A stretch of 64,000 nt of DNA from Asterias amurensis. Lineage: Eukaryota > Echinodermata > Asteroidea > Forcipulatida > Asteriidae. Position 1 is the first letter of the stretch. Each line of letters begins with the position of its first letter. This document shows, one piece after another, positions 57,601-64,000 of this stretch. The notes under the pieces were generated by a model, which was given only the letters and a program-made list of their open reading frames with translations, did not search any database and was not told the DNA's origin. The position numbers and the translations under genes are program-made. The stretch spans positions 2,764,001-2,828,000 of the forward strand of contig NC_092665.1 of the NCBI RefSeq assembly GCF_032118995.1, in the 5' to 3' direction.

Positions 57601-60600
57601 AAGTTGAGGTCATCCAGCCAGCCATAATGTTCATCCAGGTGGCACTCTTTCACCAGTGGCAGCACTGGGGAGTTCAACCCGATGTTGTTGTTGGACACAG
57701 TCTTGGTGAGATTTCTGCAGCATATGCCTGTGGTGGTCTGACACTAGAGGAAGCTGTGGCTGTTATTTATCACCGTAGCCATGCACAAGCCAAGCAGGAA
57801 GGTACAGGAAGAATGGCTGCACTACGAGCTACAAGAGAGCAAGCTGAGAAAATGTGTCTGGAGCATGAGAATCTCTACATCGCTGCAGTCAACGCACCCG
57901 GTGCAATTACCCTCGCAGGCAATTGTGAAGTTGTAGCTACCGTGGTGGAGCAAAACCCAGGAAAGGCTAAGCAACTTAGAGTAACCTGTGCCTTCCATAC
58001 TCCTGAGATGGACCCAATCAAAGAGCCCTTTTCAACAGCAATGGAAGGTGTGGTTAAAAGTGCGGTTGGCAAGAGAACTGTTCCTTTCTACTCTACAGTG
58101 ACAGGTGAATACTATGATGCAAGCTTTGGAACAGAATACTGGTGGAGCAACATCCGAAACGCCGTTCTTTTCCAGCCTGCTATCGAAGCAATTCTCCAAG
58201 AGACGAAAGCTGATGTGTTCCTGGAGATCGCTGCATCAAACACACTTCTGTCTTCAGTCAAACAGATCGCCCGTGGCTTGGACCCAAAACACCCACCTAC
58301 CACCATCAACTCAAGCTTGAGAGACAAAGATGACCTTCACAGCATCCAGCGTGCCATTGGTACTCTCTACACTAGTGGAGTTGCTCTCGACTGGTCCTGC
58401 TTAACTCACGAAACAGCAGAATGGGCACCAGTTCCTACATATCCATGGCAACACCAATCCTTCTGGCTGGAAACTGAAGAGAGGCAGAAACGTCGTCTTG
58501 GGTTAGATGACCGGACATTCAAGGGACAGAGTGGCAACCTTACTTTGGAGATGTTCCCCTTCTTAGCCGACCACGTAGTTGGAAACCGGGTTGTCTTTCC
58601 AGGAGCCGGCTACATCGAACACATGATTCAGATGACATTTTCTGAGACAGAGACACCGGCTTTGAAGAACATCAACTTCATCCGTGTTCTACCATGGCCT
58701 GAAGAATCTGACTCAAAGAAGTGCACTCTCAAGCTCGGATTGGAGAAAGATGGAGCAGTGATGCACGTAACAAGTGAAGGCAATGAGCACAGCAATGCTC
58801 AGACCAGCACCAGCTCCAAAGAGAAGGACAATTGTCTTCCACTTGAGAAAATCACAGAGAGATGCTCAACTGAGGTCACCAGTGAGGTCTTTTATGAGCG
58901 CCTTCAAGATGTCGGCCTCAGCTACGGACCCGCTTTCCAGATGGTGGAAAAGATGTTTCTGGGTGATGGTGAGGCACTAGCTATCCTTCATCCAGTTCCA
59001 GACAACAAGCAGAGAATACAAATAGCCCATCTTGATGCTACATTCCAGCTTGTTCTTTCTGCAGTAGGTTCAAGCAGCGCTATGTACCTCCCAGTACATA
59101 TCGATTCACTTGAGATGTCTGCAGAGTCTATTCCATCTGGTGAGAAGCTTCTGGCCTACACTAGAATCATCGACTGTGACAGCATGCTCCTCTCAGCAGA
59201 TATCACTATTGCAACTGAGAATGGTGAATGTCTTGCTTCTGTAAAGGGATTCCAAGCACAAAACTTCAATGGCAATCAGTCCGATGTTCCTATCGAGTCA
59301 TGTATCTACACAACACAGTGGCAACCAGTCTCAGCTAACACCTTGCCGACATCAGTTGTTACCGAAGTCTTCAAGGAGAGCAATCTTCGTGAGAAATATG
59401 GGGATGAGTTGAATGCCATTAACCGAGCTGAAGACGTACTTGATGATATTGAAGGTGTCTGTGTCTCCTACATCCGACATGCAATCGAGACAGTCCCTCT
59501 TGAAGAGCGTGCTCAGGGGAAGAGTTACACCAAGTACATGGATCGGTTCCAGACCATCGCCGAGAGCAAATCCAGCAAATCCATCCCATTCAACGACATT
59601 CCATCAGTCTTGGACAAGATTCTTGAACATGTTCCTGAGCTTGACTCTGAGGTCAGTCTGATCAAGAGCCTTGGAGATGTTCTTCCTGACACACTACGGG
59701 ACCCACAAACTGCAGTTCCTATCATGTTCTGTGCAGAAGGTCTTGACAGGTACTTCTACGACTCACTAAGTACTAGGCTGTACTACAAAGCTGGGGCAGA
59801 AGCAGTTGTCAGTGCTATCAGGGAAGCTGCTAAACACAAGAAGGTTGTTCGAGTTCTGGAACTCGGTGCTCGTATTGGAGGATTGACACGCTTCATTGCC
59901 GACCAACTTAAAGACTTGGGAGAAGAGAAGCGAATGGAGTATGTTTTCACAGACGTGACTGCAACTTTCTTCCAGCAGGCTCAAGAAAATTTGAAGGAGT
60001 TTCCCTTCATCCAATACAAGCAGATAGATATTGAAAGCGACATTGACGAACAAGGGTTTGTTCCAGGGAGCTTTGACGTGATAGTCTGTCTGGACACTTT
60101 GCATGCAGCAGTGAACGTACAACGCAGCACAGCTTACATGAGTAACTTGGTGAGCCCAGATGGCCTGATGTTTATCATTGAGGGTACTAACACGCACTAC
60201 CTGACTGAGCTGTGGTTCGGAGCTTTGGATGTCTGCTGGGCATTTGATGACTTCCGTAAGGAGCGTTGCTGGATGGATCGACAGGGCTGGTTAGACACAA
60301 TGACTCAAGTTGGCCTCAAAGACATTCAATCTGCATCTTCATCGAATGAATTCTTCCACTGCGTTTTTGCTGGGCGGAAGTCATCACTTTCAGAACGGGA
60401 TTGCCTGAGGGAGGTCATCAAGCAAGACAAGATGATAATTGTTCGAGATGAAAGCAACAGGTTCTCATCAGAGTTTCTCCCTTTCTATCATGGTGAGGTT
60501 CACATAAGTACCTTTTCTGAATCCAAGTCACTGGACCGTCTTTTCAGTGAACACTCCGACTCTCCGATGGAGGTGATCTACATCTACAGTGATGAAGATT

Positions 60601-62737
60601 CCAAGGCTGTTGCGCTCCTGAGACTCTTTCAGGCAGTGGAGTCCTATCCAGAAGCAGTCAAACGGGTGTGGATCTTGACGAAAGGTGCAAACATGGACTG
60701 CACTAAGCCAAGTGGTTCTCTGACCGTTGGGTTGACTCGAGCTGTCAGTAACCAGATCCCAGGGATGTCAATTTGTTCTGTAGATTTCGACCCCGAGAAC
60801 TCACTTGCTGAAAATGTCCAAGAACTACTGAAACTGATGGACGACAGCAGCCTCGCTGAGCGTGAGATTGTCCTGCGTAAGGGGAGGTACGTCCCCCGTG
60901 TTGTTCACCAAGATTTGAACAACATCAAAAGCATCGACTCCAAAAAGTGGCGAGTTGAGCAGGATCTAAAAGGTAAAGCAGGCAAAGGAGCATCCATTGA
61001 TGACCTGGCATTCCATGATGTTCAGGAGATTGAAGTTCCTTCAGGTCATGTGAAGATCAAGGTGAAAGCTGCACCGCTCAACTTCAAAGATGTCATGATG
61101 GCGTTGGGGCTTCTTGAAGGATTGGAGAATGACACACATCCCTCATTCGGTATTGAGTGTTCAGGTGTTGTGGTTGAGATTGGTTCAAGGGTATCTGGTC
61201 TTAGGATTGGTGATGAGGTGATAGCATTTGGGAAAAGCTGCTTTGCCTCTCATGCAATCTGTGATGCTAAACTCACTGTCCACAAGCCGGATAATCTTGA
61301 CTTCCTTGAAAGTTCTAGCATCGGAGTAGTTTTCGTGACGGCATACCTTAGCCTGATTGAAAGAGCCAACTTGAAGAAAGATGAGACAGTTCTTATTCAT
61401 TCTGCCTGTGGAGGAGTCGGACTTGCAGCCATTCAGATTGCACAGATGATTGGTGCCAAGATCATCTGCACCGCTGGTACAGAGGAGAAGAGGAGCTACT
61501 TGAGGAAACATGTTGGCATTGAGATGGTCAGTGATTCACGTACTGACCGCTTTCATGATGATGTCATGGAATGGACCAATGGCCGAGGAGTAGATGTCAT
61601 TCTGAACTCGCTCTCTGGAAAGCTCCTTCAAACAGGTATCTCACTTCTGGGGCAAGGCGGACGGTTTTGTGAGATTGGTAAACGTGACATCTTGCAGAGC
61701 TCCAACATCCCCATGGGTTTCTTCTTGGAGAACAAATCATTCAATTCCTGCCAAGTTGATGTCCTGATGCGACAACGACCAGCCACGGTGCAAGGTATAA
61801 TGAGAAAGGTTGTTAAACTGTTTGACAACAACAAGCTGAAGCCGATTCCAACTACCGTACAACCCCTCGGCAACTTGAAGGAGACCTTCCGTATGATGTC
61901 AAAGGGAGCTCACATTGGCAAGATCGTCTTTGAGGTGCCAGAGGGTTTCCAGCCGGCTGAGATTAAACTTCCTCTCAGTCAGTTCAAATCAAACGCAACG
62001 TACATAGTCACTGGTGGATTTGGAGGAATTGGTCAAGCTCTTTCAAGATGGTTGTGCCAAAACGGGGCCAAGCACATCGTTCTCGTCTCCAGGAAAGGGG
62101 CAAAAACAGCCGCTGCCAAGAGGACCGTGAGCTACCTCAAACGCAACAAAGTCAACCTGAAGGAGTACTCACTAGACATCTCAAACAGACAGAGTGTGAA
62201 CAAGATGTTAGAGAACCTTCGTGACGATAAACGTATCCCCGCAATCAAAGGTGTCTTTCATCTGGCAGGCGTCATCGAGGAGGAGAACCTTCCGGAAATC
62301 ACGGCCGATCAGATGAACAGAATCCTGGGTGCCAAGGCAACTGGAGCCAAAATCCTCCATGATCTGACCAAGGATGATCAACTTGATGTCTTCTTCATGC
62401 TTTCCTCAATCTCTACTACTTGGGGACATCCGGCACAGCCATGCTACTGTGCTGCTAATGCATACCTCGATGCTCTAGCCGAGAAAAGACACATAGATGG
62501 ACTACCAGCTCTCTCTGTGCAACTGGCACCTGTTAAAGGGGCAGGGTATCTGGAGGACAAAGGTCAAACTGTCAAGGTTCTAGCTATGAAGGGAAACCAC
62601 CAGCTGTATGTAGATGAGTTCCTTCAAGTACTTGGTCAACTGCTGTCACGTGGCGACCTCCCAACAGTCTGCCTAGCCAATCAGGTATGTCTATTGAAAT
62701 ACCGTTTAGATTCATAAGGACTTGTTCTACAAAAAAG

Positions 62738-62795
<58 letters not shown>

Positions 62796-63620
62796 CAACC
62801 TACAAAGTACCAACTACAATGACATGTACATTATATCTGCCTCGAAAGCTGAATATGAAAAATTTAGGGAACCTCTGAAGCATTTGAAAATAATGTGAGA
62901 ACCACTTAGTGTATGAAATACATTTTTTCTAGATAATTCACTCTATAGCCTACCATGTGAGAGAAAGAAGTGGAGTTTTAAGTATTTGTTTGTTGTAAGA
63001 AAAGAGGTACGTTTCATCGTTACTTAATCTTAGTTCCAAGATGCTACTGTTGTATTAGTTGAGGAAAAAAACGATGCTCACAGACGGCATTTTTTCGCAC
63101 CCTCTGTGATTTTGTTTACAACTGACACAACCCTCTAGCAGCATCTTGCAACCAAGACTACTGCTCTTGATTTTTAAACAACAAGATCTATATTATTTTT
63201 TTATTTTGTTGTTGTTTACCTTCAGGAAGCTGTAACAACAAGATCTATAATATGTTTCTTTCTATTTTTGTTTACCTTCACTAGGAATGGGGAGCGACTC
63301 AGCAGTTCTGCTATAAATCTATGCTCAAGTTCCACCATTTGGCCGCACTCAGCAACAAATCATCAGCCAGCGATGCTAGCAGCATGGACATCGCAGACTT
63401 AGAGACCAGCATCAAATCCAAGATGGCCGACCTCCTGTGTATGTCAGATGATGCAATCGACGTCAGCCAGCCGATGGTGAACTACGGTGTGGATTCATTG
63501 GTTGCCCTGGAGATGGTGAACTGGGCGACCAATCAGCTTGGAGTGACAATATCGCAACTGGACATTCTGGGTGGAATTACAACGGCAGCTCTGTTGGAGA
63601 AGGCAACAGAAGCAAGATGA
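54662..63620 (+). CDS. Highly reducing type I polyketide synthase, echinoderm type
   Basis: Iterative multidomain enzyme building a polyketide chain, presumably from malonyl units; sea urchin relatives are needed for larval pigment or skeleton. Coding exons 54662-54734, 55798-62684 and 63285-63620 are in phase and give 2431 residues. KS (about 15-440) has Cys186 (DTACASS), His321 and His359. AT (about 554-870) has Ser659 in GHSLGE and CAFH, favouring malonyl-CoA. DH (about 905-1190) has His950 and Asp1104 (DATFQ). A methyltransferase-like region (about 1330-1520) has motif ELGARIGG in place of the canonical GxGxG loop. ER (about 1750-2070) has HSACGGVG at 1892; KR (2090-2275) has TGGFGGIG, Ser2228 and Tyr2241 (YxxAN). 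ACP has Ser2391 (DSL). No thioesterase follows, so release needs another enzyme. Acceptor at 54565 implies a spliced 5' UTR. Product is unknown. Confidence 0.95.
55058..55240. repeat. Foldback with a palindromic tandem core, PKS intron 1
   Basis: AGAAGCGTATTGCTGCCACAT at the left is inverted as ATGTGGCAGCGTCACGCTTC at the right. The core repeats TTATTGTGTACGTACACAAT-like palindromes about four times (55110-55200). The rest of the intron (54735-55797) is AT-rich with no feature. Confidence 0.75.
62738..62795 (+). repeat. (TCAA)n microsatellite in PKS intron 2
   Basis: About 14 perfect TCAA units. Intron 2 (62685-63284) also holds two AACAACAAGATCTATA phrases at about 63178 and 63235, a short direct duplication. 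No alternative exon is evident. Confidence 0.95.
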
Positions 63621-63743
63621 GATTAGTTTTCAAAATTCCATTTTCTACTTCCATTCATGCATTTCTCTATTATTATCCATTTATGAGAATTCAATAAGCA
63701 AAAATTTGAGGCTTTTACGGTATGGGGTTCAGGTGCCGCCTAA

Positions 63744-63868
63744 AGGCCCGGTCCCACTGCAATAACGATAACGACGCCAAGCGTGGAGCAATTCAATCAA
63801 TAGAACGCGTTCTCTTTGCGTCATGATCGTTATCTTTCTCGTTATCGCTGCAGTTGGACCGGGCCTTA
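63744..63868. repeat. Family G foldback downstream of PKS
   Basis: AGGCCCGGTCCCACTGCA is inverted as TGCAGTTGGACCGGGCCTT. AATAACGATAACGAC pairs with GTTATCTTTCTCGTTATCG. Probably within the PKS 3' UTR or just past it. The remaining bases to 64000 show no gene and no AATAAA. Confidence 0.85.
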
Positions 63869-64000
63869 AGGGTCTTTACAAATTCTGATTGTGTGTGCTC
63901 TGTGATCATGGTGTTCACTATGTTGACTCTGTAGTGATTGCACTTGAACTCTGAAATGCAATAACTTGAAAAAGGTGGGTGGGGAAGTTGACAGAGGGGT

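Overview
The window is a piece of a eukaryotic, metazoan genome. Genes have many short exons with GT-AG introns, intergenic DNA is AT-rich, and most non-coding sequence is foldback (MITE-like) and tRNA-SINE-like repeats. An echinoderm is the best fit: a large animal polyketide synthase of the echinoderm type, an FMO, a small secreted C-type lectin and a ciliary docking protein occur together. A sea star (asteroid) is my best guess, from general familiarity with these repeat families; no database comparison was made.

Five protein-coding genes are supported. (1) 1072-6956, plus: an ODAD1/CCDC63-type outer dynein arm docking coiled-coil protein, 11 coding exons, 572 residues. (2) 11144-17600, minus: the mitochondrial 2-oxoglutarate/malate carrier SLC25A11, 11 coding exons, 312 residues, convergent with gene 1. 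(3) 20958-21656, plus: an intronless secreted protein with a C-type lectin domain followed by a PAN/apple-like domain. (4) 25770-33353, minus: a flavin-containing monooxygenase, 8 coding exons, 530 residues, with a probable 5' UTR exon near 36860. (5) 54662-63620, plus: a highly reducing type I polyketide synthase, KS-AT-DH-(CMT)-ER-KR-ACP, 2431 residues in three coding exons, with a probable 5' UTR exon near 50300-50390.

The layout suggests one possible system. The FMO and the PKS are neighbours in divergent orientation, with about 13 kb of repeat-filled DNA between their candidate promoters. In sea urchin larvae, PKS and FMO genes are both pigment-cell genes needed for naphthoquinone pigment. 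Physical linkage here could be a small animal biosynthetic locus, and both candidate promoters carry the same 10-mer, ATTTGCATAT. The other three genes are unrelated in function.

A second notable structure is a 64-bp minisatellite of about 18 units in SLC25A11 intron 8. Its unit includes the last bases of exon 8 and the real 5' splice site, so near-copies of that donor recur through the intron.

Intergenic and intronic DNA holds at least ten foldback families, here named A to H plus single elements. Several are nested: 33961-36034, 42418-43244 and 47659-49583. No rRNA gene, functional tRNA, CRISPR array, virus or intact transposase was seen.
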